In this document: positions 25,146-34,475 of the stretch, piece after piece
Position numbering within the stretch: the first letter of the stretch is position 1
How the letters are laid out: each line of letters begins with the position of its first letter
From: M3007 sp964550795
GTDB taxonomy: Bacteria; Bacteroidota; Bacteroidia; Chitinophagales; Saprospiraceae
DNA length: 64,000 nucleotides
Assembly: GCA_964550795.1 (NCBI GenBank)
Contig: CAZKBH010000025.1
Location: 5,825 to 69,824, forward strand
Direction: 5' to 3'
Translations under genes and position numbers: made by a program
Notes under the pieces: model-generated
The model's input: only the letters and a program-made list of their open reading frames with translations
What the model was told of the DNA's origin: nothing
Databases searched by the model: none

Positions 25146-26027
25146 TTACCAGGTGAGGGCTTCGGGGGCTTGGGAAAAAAGCTGTTGGATCAGGTTGGGG
25201 AGGATGCTTTGCTGACGAATCATTTCCCGCCAAACGGTGAAATGCTCGCCTGTACGTATGCTGTTTTTGATTGCATCAATAATCCGTTGTTGTTCACTGA
25301 CAAAACTTGCTAGATGGTTCACCGCGGGGTCTCCAGCCACAGCATCTTCCAGTTCCTGATGCGTTGTGGCATTTTTTACAGCGACATATTCTCGCAGAAG
25401 TCGCTTATAATTTCCGAAAGCTTCTGTTCGGTACTTGACGAGATTGGGCCGGTTATTCAGTTCCAGAATTTCCAGGGTTCGCTCCACTTTAACAAAGCCA
25501 CGTGTACCAGGTGCATGGGGCGGACGAGCATAAAAAAGGAAGTCCTTGAAGCTTAATTGCATCCAGTCCATAGGATCTTCCTGCCTGGGTTGAATAAATG
25601 CAAAATCGGTGGTGGTAGGTTCAGTACCTCGATCCACCCAAATGGTATTTACCGAGTTAGCGGGGTCAAAAATGTACATAGCATCCAATTTGTGGGTAGT
25701 ATTACATTTCTTACACGCAAGTAAGTAGTTGGTCCATCGGAAAGCCTGCTCTGGAAAAAGGCTTTTGGGGAGAATGTGTTCTATATCAGAGGCTTCGCTT
25801 TGTTCGCAGTAATTACAGATTTCAACACCGATGCACATAGAAATCAGTGTGGCTTTAATTTCCGTAAAAGCGCGGATTCCCGCCTGCGGTCCAGTTTTAG
25901 AATCCCATAAACTGCCTGCACGTTCGGCTTTGATGTCAAACGGCGTCTTGCTATCAATATCTGCCTGTCGGGCATTGAGGTGATTTTGAGTTTGGGCCGA
26001 CAGCGCTTTATGCGTCAAGTGCAACAT
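25146..26027 (-). CDS. HNH endonuclease, Septu PtuB-like
   Basis: The product has 293 residues. Residues 71-108 form a zinc-bound HNH motif: Cys71 and Cys74 (CNYC), EHILPK with Glu83-His84, Asn100 in WTNYLLACKKCN, and Cys105/Cys108. This layout matches the small HNH nucleases paired with an ABC-type ATPase in Septu and in retron Ec78-like systems. Its ATG lies inside the last 20 bases of the ATPase gene in another frame, so the two products are made together. It would cut DNA once the ATPase releases or activates it. Assignment to Septu is by pairing and motif; sequence distance to ptuB is not known. Confidence 0.8.
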   Translation of the reverse strand: MLHLTHKALSAQTQNHLNARQADIDSKTPFDIKAERAGSLWDSKTGPQAGIRAFTEIKATLISMCIGVEICNYCEQSEASDIEHILPKSLFPEQAFRWTNYLLACKKCNTTHKLDAMYIFDPANSVNTIWVDRGTEPTTTDFAFIQPRQEDPMDWMQLSFKDFLFYARPPHAPGTRGFVKVERTLEILELNNRPNLVKYRTEAFGNYKRLLREYVAVKNATTHQELEDAVAGDPAVNHLASFVSEQQRIIDAIKNSIRTGEHFTVWREMIRQQSILPNLIQQLFSQAPEALTW

Positions 26028-27345
26028 CCGTGTGAAAGATTGTTTTAAGGTGTTTCAATTGTCTTTTCTCTTCGGCACTCATTTTCTGACCGTAGTTTTC
26101 CTTATAGACCAAACTGCGGTATTCCTCCTGTTTTTCGCGGCCTTCTTCGCCACGGGTGATTTTTGCGCCAAAAACGTCTGTATCGTATGCATCAAGCACA
26201 TCTCCATAAATTAATTTGTCTTTGTCTTCTCCAGTTACCTCTCCTGAGATACGATCGCTACCGGGTGCAGCGAGGCGCCATATACTACCTTTTTCACAGG
26301 CCCGACAAATGAGTGGGCTGTGGGTAGTAACAATGAATTGAAGATTGGGGAAGTACTGGGTAAACCACTGGCCGATGCGGGTTTGCCAGCTGGGGTGGAG
26401 GTGAGCGTCTATCTCGTCAATCAGGACAACGCCAGGAAGGTTAAAATGTGGAATATCCTCATTAACAGACTGAAAAACAGTTGGAGAACCATTGACACGG
26501 ATCAATTGTCTGATGAGTTCAAAAGTCATACTCAGGATGGAGCGGTATCCGTCACTCAGTTGTGTAATCTTAATGGTATTCCCGTTGCCATCCATAAATT
26601 CAGGTTCTCCTTCAATATTTATCCCTAAAAAAGAGGTATTGTGCGGCAGCAAGCCACTTTCGTTGATGAATCGCTTTAACCCATGAAATACGATATCTGC
26701 CTCCGAGTGGTATTGTCCATTGGGCTCGCTGAACAAACTGGGCTGAGTGCCGGACTCTTTTTCCTTCAATCTGCGTCTGTCTAGGTCTTTGAGCCACTCC
26801 AAGGCTTCGGTCAACGCGATGTCTTCGCCGAAGACACTCAAGTGAGCACCTGCTTTGGGGGCTGAATAATAAACTTTGTTCCATTCTGGATTGCCTCCGG
26901 TGAAACGTCGGAACGGGCCGTAAGCGACAGAGAACCAGCCTTTGTTGTCGCCCCAGTTGTAGTTTTTAGGATTTACTTTGGCTGCGTTGATGTTAGACTC
27001 CATGACAACCCGACCATTGCGTTTTAGGATGATTTCATTGGAGATGGTTTGGTGTTTGAGGGGACGTGCCTGGCCTGTTTTATCAAATTTAGCGTCGTAG
27101 GTTAATTCAAGTTTAACGCTGCCGCTTGCTGCCTTCTGACTCAACCATTCATCCCAAAATAATCGAACCGAGCCGATTTCTTCCGGCCCAATCAAGGTAG
27201 CAGCAATGCTTCGCACAATGGAGGATTTCCCTGCTCCATTATCACCGATCAACACATGCCAACCAGCTTCCTTTCCCTCTGGGAACTCCATGGAAAAATC
27301 CGAAATGGATCGAATATTTTTGATTTCAACTTTTCTGATGTACAT
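26008..27345 (-). CDS. ABC/SMC-type ATPase, Septu PtuA-like
   Basis: The product has 445 residues. It starts MYIRKVEIKNIRSI, a typical OLD/RecF/PtuA opening. Walker A is GDNGAGKSS (34-42), the ABC signature appears as QLSDGYRS (262-269), Walker B as VVLIDEIDAHLHP (306-318), and the H-loop as TTHSP (340-344). It is short, with no coiled-coil arm and no TOPRIM domain, so an OLD nuclease is unlikely. The next gene encodes an HNH nuclease and overlaps it by 20 bases. This ATPase-HNH pair is the composition of Septu. Unlike free-standing Septu it is embedded between the helicase and the methyltransferase, 12 bases after the helicase stop. Confidence 0.8.
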   Translation of the reverse strand: MYIRKVEIKNIRSISDFSMEFPEGKEAGWHVLIGDNGAGKSSIVRSIAATLIGPEEIGSVRLFWDEWLSQKAASGSVKLELTYDAKFDKTGQARPLKHQTISNEIILKRNGRVVMESNINAAKVNPKNYNWGDNKGWFSVAYGPFRRFTGGNPEWNKVYYSAPKAGAHLSVFGEDIALTEALEWLKDLDRRRLKEKESGTQPSLFSEPNGQYHSEADIVFHGLKRFINESGLLPHNTSFLGINIEGEPEFMDGNGNTIKITQLSDGYRSILSMTFELIRQLIRVNGSPTVFQSVNEDIPHFNLPGVVLIDEIDAHLHPSWQTRIGQWFTQYFPNLQFIVTTHSPLICRACEKGSIWRLAAPGSDRISGEVTGEDKDKLIYGDVLDAYDTDVFGAKITRGEEGREKQEEYRSLVYKENYGQKMSAEEKRQLKHLKTIFHTDVALDA

Positions 27346-27357
27346 ATTCGTGGTCCG

Positions 27358-30300
27358 TTAGATTTTTGATTTCCAGGCATTCATGGGAAGAAAATATTGA
27401 ATGCCCTTCGATTTCTGCTCAAAGGTCAGGTTTTTAGCTGGGTTTTGAATACGAAACAGTTCTGGTTGGCTTTTACAATTCAGCACAATATAGAGCCAGG
27501 CGGTGTCTCCCAATTGTTCCAGTCGAAACATTTCGTTTTCGGAGAGCATCACACTGCCATCGCTGCCGCTGCGACCTTTAACCTCAATGTATCGTTTGAT
27601 TTGCTCGGGGCTGATGCTTCGGATGTCGTACCCTTCGTTGTTGGCTGAGACGTCGTGGGGAATCCAACCCTGTGTGCGTTCATACTCCATCGCGGTTTCC
27701 ATGGCGATGGCCTCGGCCTCATCGTCGCGGCTCATGCCATAGTGGCTCTTGTATTCTACCAGGGTAAGCGGTACGATGTAGGCGCATCCCAGCACCTCTG
27801 GGGCTTTGGGGGAAAGTTGGGCCATGAGGTCTAGCCCATTCAAACGGGTCTGTTTCTTCGCCACCAATTCCCGGATACGTTCCTCCTTTTTAGCTATTTT
27901 ATCCTGTACTTTGGTGTCGCCCATCATGACTTTAGCCTGCCATTCCTGAATCTGGGTTTGAGCATCCAGGATAACCTGTGTGAATGCGGTATCAAGATAT
28001 TCCCTGCGTTTGGCGGTATCTTTCTGCACGATGTGTTGCATCTCCTCAAACTGTGGCGAGGTGATGTGTTCAAAACACCAGGCTACGATGTCATCGCTTT
28101 CCATGACGGGTGGTGGTTGAACAGGCTTTGCAAACTCCGTCGGCGCATGGAGGTCCAGTAATTTTGCTGGCGAGGTACATTTCAATGCCGCATCCGCAAA
28201 TTGCTGCACCAATAATAGCCGTTCGTCGGCTATACTTTCATCTTTTTGGGTCGTACGGTTATCCCGGATTTGGCTCTTTACAAAAAAAGCAAAATAGGGC
28301 TCCAGGTCGTCAGGGGAAACGAAGACAGCACCTTTCAACATTTCTTCACGGTAGGTCACGCGAATCACATCAATCAGGTTATCAAAGACAGGATTGCCCG
28401 GATTGATATAGTGGACTTTGCCCAGATCACCAATGTTTTGATAGTCGAGAAAAACCTGTTTATTGAAGCAAAACAGGATTGCCCGGAGGGAATCGGCGTA
28501 TATATTATGGTTCAGGCGCAATGCTTTGGCAATAGCTTCCGGTAGTCGGTCAATGCGGAAAATATCCGGGCGCACTTCTGTGAAGGCTCCTTCCAGCTGG
28601 GTAAACGCTTTTTCAAAAAACTGACGGATATAGATCGGTTGCAAGCGCTTTTCGTCGGAGTCCTCTTTTAGTGCTCGGGCATCGCGGTAATCCACCGTGC
28701 TGTGGGCTAGTTTTTCACGGCGTTCTTTGATTTTTTCGGAAAACGTGTTCGTTGTTTTTTCGTTATTTTCGTCCAGAAACTCGGTAAAAGCAGTTCGTTT
28801 CCCATTGAGAACAGCGTTGATTACGTCATCGAGTCCTACATTCTCCAGAACATCCTGAATGACATCGTACACCCGGTCATCGCCCATGCCTTCGCGGATA
28901 ATGTCGAGCTTGGTGAGCAGCCTTTGGAGTACCTGACCTTCGCGGGTATTGCTGGCCACCATATTGAACACCATGACATCTTGTTTCTGTCCATAGCGGT
29001 GGATCCGGCCCATGCGTTGTTCCAAACGGTTAGGATTCCAGGGGATATCCCAGTTGATGAGCAAGTTGCAGAATTGAAGGTTAATACCCTCTCCGGCAGC
29101 ATCTGTACCAATCAAAATCTGAGTTTCCGGCTTGAAAAAATCCCATTGTGCCTGTCGGCGTTCGTCCACACTCTTACCGCCATGAATGGTTGCTACGGTA
29201 TACCCGTTGTTGCGGAGCCGTTCTTCCAGATAAATCAAGGTGTCTTTGTGTTCCGTAAATATCACTAATTTAGATCCTTCGATTACCTTTTGGGCAGTCA
29301 ACATAGCCCGCAATTCTTTGAATTTCTGCTCCTCCTGATGGCTTTTGTAAAGAATATCTGCCATTTCAAAAAGCCGCTTTACCTCACGGGCCTCCTCTTG
29401 AATCTCTTGTACACTTTTAGCGGTGGTAAAGAGCCTGAATTTCTTGGGATCGGACAAGATAGTATCAAATGCTTCGCGTTCATCGTCGTCGAGGTCTTCG
29501 TATTCATCCAGATTGTCAACATCAAAGCCTTCCAGTTTATGCCTTTGACTCCAGAGCGTGGGCGTCTTACTCAGTTCATCTACAATACCTTGCAATGCCT
29601 GCCAACGTTTAAACAAGGTGTTCTTTATGGCAAAAATGGAACTTACTAAGCGCCGTTGCATGACTGCCAAAGCCAGAGAAACGTGGATGTTTTTAGTCTC
29701 ACTGGCCTCCTCTTTACGCTTGGTCAAATAATGGGTAACTGCATCGTACAATGCTTTCTCTTCAGGTGTAAGTTGGTAGGCGACCGTTTTTGTATGCCGG
29801 TCCTTGTACAAAGGTTTGCCGTCCCAATCCCGCATATCTTCTTTCAGTCGGCGGATAAAGAACTTATTGATCCCGTTGTGCTCGAATTCTTTAACCCGGG
29901 CAGAGGCCAATTCATCCGTGGCAAAAATATCCTCATCCAGCAATTGAAGTAGCTTCTTGAATGTGTCTGCTCGACCCCGGTGCGGAGTGGCAGTCAGTAA
30001 TAATAGGTGTTCACATTGCTGGGAGAGGGATTGCGCAGCCTTGTACCGTAAAGAGAGGTATTGTTTTTGGCCGTAATCATAGGCGGAGAGCTTGTGCGCT
30101 TCATCAAACACGATCAAATCCCAGTGTGCGTTCCCTGCGACGTTCATGACATCTTCGCGGGAGATGAAGTCAATGGAAGTGACAATTTTGGGAGCCGTGT
30201 GGAATACGTTGGGATCTGCCGAAAATGCGGCTCGGTTGACAAGGGTAAACGGGATGTTGAACTTGATTGCCATCTCGTCTTCCTGCCATTGTTTGGTCAG

Positions 30301-30774
30301 GCCTCCAGGAGTCACAATTAGCACACGTTCGATCGTGTCGCGCAAGAGCAATTCTTTTAGCAGCAATCCGGTCATGATGGTTTTTCCCGCACCGGTGTCA
30401 TCAGCTAGCAGAAACCGGATTTTCGGCAATGGCAACAAGAACTTGTAAACGGCCTCCACCTGATGCGGTAGAGGATCTACGATGCTGCAATTGACCGCAA
30501 ACAGTGGGTCAAATTGATAGGCTGAACTGATACGTTCCGCTTCGGCGAAAAGCGCGAATTTGACTGGATCTCCCTGAAAATTGAAGGAACCTTCGGTAGT
30601 CAATAATTCCAGTTGCACAAGGTCTGCTTGAGAAATGACCTTGCTACTGGTCCGGTTGCTGTTAACCCCAGTATAGGTAATGGAAAGGCTGGAACCTAGT
30701 GGCTGTACCTTAATAATGGTCACAGGTTCAGCTGGGATCAGATTTTTGATGATTTGGCCGGGTTCTACTTGCAT
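27358..30774 (-). CDS. SNF2/DrmD-type helicase with C-terminal DUF3883
   Basis: The product has 1138 residues from the Met at 30774 (MQVEPGQIIKNL), chosen because family members usually begin with such a segment; a start at 30810 adds 12 residues. Superfamily 2 motifs follow: LLADDTGAGKTIMTGLL (motif I), IVFDEAHKLS (II), LLTATPHRG (III), and later LIGTDAAGEGINLQFCN with QRMGRIHRYGQ (V and VI). The C-terminus (EVKGRSGSDGSVMLSENE) is a DUF3883 module, related to PD-(D/E)XK folds with E-V-K. The same kind of helicase occurs next to DUF1156 methyltransferases and in DISARM as DrmD. It likely translocates on or remodels unmethylated DNA. Confidence 0.85.
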   Translation of the reverse strand: MQVEPGQIIKNLIPAEPVTIIKVQPLGSSLSITYTGVNSNRTSSKVISQADLVQLELLTTEGSFNFQGDPVKFALFAEAERISSAYQFDPLFAVNCSIVDPLPHQVEAVYKFLLPLPKIRFLLADDTGAGKTIMTGLLLKELLLRDTIERVLIVTPGGLTKQWQEDEMAIKFNIPFTLVNRAAFSADPNVFHTAPKIVTSIDFISREDVMNVAGNAHWDLIVFDEAHKLSAYDYGQKQYLSLRYKAAQSLSQQCEHLLLLTATPHRGRADTFKKLLQLLDEDIFATDELASARVKEFEHNGINKFFIRRLKEDMRDWDGKPLYKDRHTKTVAYQLTPEEKALYDAVTHYLTKRKEEASETKNIHVSLALAVMQRRLVSSIFAIKNTLFKRWQALQGIVDELSKTPTLWSQRHKLEGFDVDNLDEYEDLDDDEREAFDTILSDPKKFRLFTTAKSVQEIQEEAREVKRLFEMADILYKSHQEEQKFKELRAMLTAQKVIEGSKLVIFTEHKDTLIYLEERLRNNGYTVATIHGGKSVDERRQAQWDFFKPETQILIGTDAAGEGINLQFCNLLINWDIPWNPNRLEQRMGRIHRYGQKQDVMVFNMVASNTREGQVLQRLLTKLDIIREGMGDDRVYDVIQDVLENVGLDDVINAVLNGKRTAFTEFLDENNEKTTNTFSEKIKERREKLAHSTVDYRDARALKEDSDEKRLQPIYIRQFFEKAFTQLEGAFTEVRPDIFRIDRLPEAIAKALRLNHNIYADSLRAILFCFNKQVFLDYQNIGDLGKVHYINPGNPVFDNLIDVIRVTYREEMLKGAVFVSPDDLEPYFAFFVKSQIRDNRTTQKDESIADERLLLVQQFADAALKCTSPAKLLDLHAPTEFAKPVQPPPVMESDDIVAWCFEHITSPQFEEMQHIVQKDTAKRREYLDTAFTQVILDAQTQIQEWQAKVMMGDTKVQDKIAKKEERIRELVAKKQTRLNGLDLMAQLSPKAPEVLGCAYIVPLTLVEYKSHYGMSRDDEAEAIAMETAMEYERTQGWIPHDVSANNEGYDIRSISPEQIKRYIEVKGRSGSDGSVMLSENEMFRLEQLGDTAWLYIVLNCKSQPELFRIQNPAKNLTFEQKSKGIQYFLPMNAWKSKI

Positions 30775-30897
30775 GGAGCGGTTTGGATTTGATTCACAAA
30801 CATAGAGCAAAAGTTGTTCTGTTCAGATTGAAAATGATGTTCTATTCTGTGGCCGAATTTTGTTTTTAGAGTTGATTAAGCATAAAAATCGAGTCAA

Positions 30898-33800
30898 TCA
30901 ATCTTTACCCGTCATCGAATCCAGCAATTGGGTAAATATGGGCGACGCCCTCAAAACAGCCTCCGTCCCCAGCAGCACCAGGTGTTCCTTGGCACGCGTC
31001 AGCATGACATTCAGCTTCCGGTCCACGCCTTCGGCATTGATGGATTGAATCGCCCGGAGTTGGAGCGGATTTTTTACGGCGAAGGATACTAGGATCACAT
31101 CCCGTTCGGAGCCTTGGAAGCGTTCCACCGTATCAATGGTGATGGATTGATATTGGGCGGGCAACTTCTGCCGGATTTTGGCAATCTGTGCCCGGAAAGG
31201 CGTGATGACGCCCACGGTGCTGTTTGGATCAAAACGATCCCCATAGAGCTGGTGCACATAGGCAATCAACTCCGCCACTTTAGCAGCTTCCTCCTCATTG
31301 ACCTTCGGCTTTAAATCCGGGAACGTGGATACAAAGGCCACCCGCCGGGTGAATAGGGTATGAAGTGGGTGCTTGTGGTCTGGCCAGGCAATCGGGATTT
31401 CCTGCGCAGTCAGTCCAGTCTTGAGTTGATTGCCATAAAAATATTGATTGGGGAAAGCCGCTACGTCTGCGTGCATCCGGTAGTGGTATTCCAGCAGGCC
31501 ATAACAATCGTTCCAGCCCCGGCGCTTGGCGTTGTACAGCAGGCGGGTAAACAGCGATTCCCGGAAGTTGAACAGTCCAATTTCCGCCAATTCGGGTGCT
31601 TCGGCGCGGGTAGCCGCTTCGCTCTGCAGGACCACGGCGGGAAGTTGATTGTCATCCCCGATCATCAGGAATCGTTCAAATTGGGGCAGGATTCCCGCCA
31701 ACTGCGGCTCCAGCAATTGGGAGGCCTCGTCAATGACCAGCGTGTGGAATTTTTTGAATTTCAGCAGATCGAGACTACCGGAAAAGGTGGCCTGTGTGGA
31801 GACGAATACCCTGGTTTGGGATACCCGCTCGTACAATTCATTGAGTTTGAGCGTCCGGGATAAATTTTGCCAGCAATAAGGCGCTTCTCCGCGGCCCAGG
31901 CGAATAAAATTGATATCCAGCTCGCTCAGCTTTTCACAGATCACTTGGACGGCCTGATTGGTGAAAGCGATCACCATCACGTTTTGTCCCGCCCGGGCCA
32001 TTTGGAAGACCAGTTCGCGCAAGACGGTGCTGGTTTTTCCGGTTCCCGGCGGCCCCTGGATCAGGAAGTAGTCTTTTGCCGCCAAGGCCCGCTGAACGAT
32101 GTCGCGCTGGTTGTCATTCAGGGTTTTATTCCAGGGGATTTGGCCAGATGCAGGCTCCGTTTCAGGTGTTTTAAACTCCGGCTGCTTTAATCCAAGTATC
32201 TTTTGTTGACTGCCGGGATTGGACTGCAAAAACCGATAGAGCAGATGCAGCATGGTCCGGTAGCCGGATTCCCTGAAATCCCGCTCGATGGCCCAAACCT
32301 CTTTCTTTTCAAAATAGGATTTATTCAATTGTTTGTTTGCCAGGCTCACCACCACCTGATCTGCCGAGATGGACAGGATGGTACATTTCAGGATCTGTTG
32401 TCCCAAAGGATTCGGATCTCCCGGGTCTGGCGTTGGGTATAAAATGGCCACTTCGCCGTCCCGGAAATTGGTTACGCCGGGATTAAACAGGTCTGTGCTA
32501 TTTTGCAGGGTAATCTGAAAATCGTCCGTCACCGTGACCAGGCGAAGGTTGGTCATGGTGCTGTAGTTGTCCGGGTTTGTTTTTTCATCGGCGGTTGCGC
32601 GCCAGAGGGCAGAAAAGCCACCGGAATCGTCCGGATTGCCGGGGTTTCCTGTTTTGGCGGTCTGCATTTCCCCAAAAACAAAGCGGGTAAATCCGAAGAA
32701 CCAGGCGCGCAACAAGGGAGAAAGTCCTTGCAGGGTTTGGTGAAAACTGATCACCTCATTTGTTTTAAAACTTGGGACTGGGCCAAAGGTATCGGGATGA
32801 ATCTGGTTGAAAATGCTGGTATCACCGGCAGCCAAACGCAATTCATTGGCCACGATTCGATTGCGCAGCAGCAGGAGTTCCTGTTTGCGGAGGTAACTGT
32901 CTTCCCGTACCGAGCGTATTGGGTTTTCGGCAGGGCTTGCCTTGGCATACAGGATTGCGCTGAGGCCGCGTCTTCCTTCAAAAGTGGATTCCAGCATGAG
33001 GCTATAAGCCAGGGCCTGGGCCTCGTGATTGGGGTAGAGTTTGCTGTCATGGAATCTCCCCGATTTCATTTCAACGATGTCTTTGTGCTGTGGATCGGCG
33101 GGATCTTCCAGCAGCAAGTCGAGTCGGCCTTGAAGGCCGTATCTGGCAGAAATGAAGGTCGGTTCAATGACCAATTGTTTGTTTGCAAAAGCTTTCAGGG
33201 CATAACGGATCGTTGACTCCAGTCCCTTACCCGTATTAAACACCGAAACGATGGCCTCCCGGCGGTAATTCCCTTCCTGGTGTGCCATGCAGAGCATCCC
33301 AAACGAGTTGCTGCGCATGACCCGGTCAAAACTAACCTTGTAGTCGTATTTGGGGTCGGTGGCCAGGTCGTCCAGCATTTGTCCGGAGATATTACCCACC
33401 ATCATTTTATCCGTGATCTCCCCTTTGGAGAAGCGGTTGAGCAGGTGGACCAAGGGGTTGTCACCCTGCATCTGACAACATTCGGCCAGTTCCTTTGCTT
33501 CGAGCAAATAATCCGGCTCCAGCACCAGCAGGGTTTTATCGGTGGCGGAATACTCGCCCTCGCGGTTTGGGTTTGCCCTTACCTCGGTAATATAGATGTT
33601 GCAATAAGGCACCAGGAATTCATGGACCCCACTCAGATCGGAGCCATAACCATCTTCTTTCCTGTTGTCCCAAAACTTGATGGTGATGGTACCCAGCTCG
33701 TCGGTGTCGCAAAGGACCGCGCAATATTTAGGCGCCTGCCCTGCTGCCGACACCTGAATATCCCGGACAATGGCCCGAAAACGTTGGGCGGGCATTTTCT

Positions 33801-34227
33801 GCTTGGGGCGCTCTAATACTCCGGAAAAATCCCCCTGATAGGCTTCGAAGGATTGGCGAATCAGGGCCGGAATTTCAGTTTGGGAAAAATGCGCGATGAC
33901 GGTTGCGAGCGCATACAAACAGCGGGCATCATCGGAAGGGCTTGCCGGGAAATCGGTGTCGTGGACGACCTTGTTTGCAAAGATGCGCAGGTGATGCGCC
34001 AGATTTTTGATTTCGGCTGGGGTATTGTATTCTGTGGTAATGAATACGATGCGGCTGTGCAGGCTATCGAGGTATCGTTTTTCGTCGCTGGTTAATTCGC
34101 GGAAGAGGGATTCCAGGCAGCTGCGGTATTTGGGGATACGCTCCTTCTCCGTGAGTCCCGGACTCCGGAGGATGTTTTCGACATTTTCATACAATAATGC
34201 GGCTTGAGCGTGGCTGATGTACTGCAT
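30898..34227 (-). CDS. Dna2-like nuclease-helicase (PD-(D/E)XK plus SF1 helicase)
   Basis: The product has 1109 residues. The start at 34227 (MQYISHAQAALLY) is preferred over one 48 bases earlier. A RecB/Cas4-like nuclease core lies at about 360-410: GRLDLLLED, then DIVEMKSGR, then HEAQALAYSLML, matching D, E-x-K and Q-x3-Y. From about 710 an SF1 DNA2/NAM7-type helicase follows, with GPPGTGKTS (about 725-733), VIDEASQLLEP (about 829) and, near the end, DTVERFQGSERDVILVSF and LNVMLTRAK. It is the first gene of the operon, facing the WYL regulator. It would unwind and digest invading DNA. Confidence 0.85.
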   Translation of the reverse strand: MQYISHAQAALLYENVENILRSPGLTEKERIPKYRSCLESLFRELTSDEKRYLDSLHSRIVFITTEYNTPAEIKNLAHHLRIFANKVVHDTDFPASPSDDARCLYALATVIAHFSQTEIPALIRQSFEAYQGDFSGVLERPKQKMPAQRFRAIVRDIQVSAAGQAPKYCAVLCDTDELGTITIKFWDNRKEDGYGSDLSGVHEFLVPYCNIYITEVRANPNREGEYSATDKTLLVLEPDYLLEAKELAECCQMQGDNPLVHLLNRFSKGEITDKMMVGNISGQMLDDLATDPKYDYKVSFDRVMRSNSFGMLCMAHQEGNYRREAIVSVFNTGKGLESTIRYALKAFANKQLVIEPTFISARYGLQGRLDLLLEDPADPQHKDIVEMKSGRFHDSKLYPNHEAQALAYSLMLESTFEGRRGLSAILYAKASPAENPIRSVREDSYLRKQELLLLRNRIVANELRLAAGDTSIFNQIHPDTFGPVPSFKTNEVISFHQTLQGLSPLLRAWFFGFTRFVFGEMQTAKTGNPGNPDDSGGFSALWRATADEKTNPDNYSTMTNLRLVTVTDDFQITLQNSTDLFNPGVTNFRDGEVAILYPTPDPGDPNPLGQQILKCTILSISADQVVVSLANKQLNKSYFEKKEVWAIERDFRESGYRTMLHLLYRFLQSNPGSQQKILGLKQPEFKTPETEPASGQIPWNKTLNDNQRDIVQRALAAKDYFLIQGPPGTGKTSTVLRELVFQMARAGQNVMVIAFTNQAVQVICEKLSELDINFIRLGRGEAPYCWQNLSRTLKLNELYERVSQTRVFVSTQATFSGSLDLLKFKKFHTLVIDEASQLLEPQLAGILPQFERFLMIGDDNQLPAVVLQSEAATRAEAPELAEIGLFNFRESLFTRLLYNAKRRGWNDCYGLLEYHYRMHADVAAFPNQYFYGNQLKTGLTAQEIPIAWPDHKHPLHTLFTRRVAFVSTFPDLKPKVNEEEAAKVAELIAYVHQLYGDRFDPNSTVGVITPFRAQIAKIRQKLPAQYQSITIDTVERFQGSERDVILVSFAVKNPLQLRAIQSINAEGVDRKLNVMLTRAKEHLVLLGTEAVLRASPIFTQLLDSMTGKD

Positions 34228-34348
34228 GGCGATTGTTTTGTGCAGACAACCGCAGCTTTTCCTCAAAGGAAGCACCGATCAAACTTGCGTATGATCTTGT
34301 AAGGAGGGGTGTATGAAGTCCTGCTGCTGTTGTTTTGCTGGTTTCCCG

Positions 34349-34377
34349 TTTGCGGGTTGTTAACAAATGTACCTTTG
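34349..34377 (+). promoter_or_regulatory. Candidate promoter of the WYL regulator
   Basis: TTTG (34349-34352) and TACCTTTG (34370-34377) are separated by 17 bases, fitting the Bacteroidetes TTTG / TAnnTTTG layout. Transcription would start near 34384 and leave a leader of about 90 nt. The 248-bp gap 34228-34475 between the divergent genes should also hold the promoter of the defence operon, which I could not pin down. Confidence 0.35.
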
Positions 34378-34475
34378 CAATTCTTGTGCCATAATCGGGG
34401 TATCCCTGCTAACGCCGCAAAGGTGGTGTAAAGAAATGCAGCCTATTTGCACTTCTAAATTTTTTCTGAATTTTT

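Noticed and set aside
26008..27345. OLD-family nuclease (Gabija GajA-like)
   Set aside because: The protein ends soon after the H-loop and has no TOPRIM domain; the partner is an HNH protein, not a UvrD-like helicase.
25146..27345. Retron Ec78-like system
   Set aside because: The ATPase/HNH pair fits, but there is no reverse transcriptase or msr/msd-like noncoding RNA nearby.
16382..34227. A complete DISARM or BREX system
   Set aside because: A DrmD-like helicase and a methyltransferase are present, but no DrmA, DrmB (DUF1998), PglZ or BrxC/PglY genes are seen, so neither name applies.
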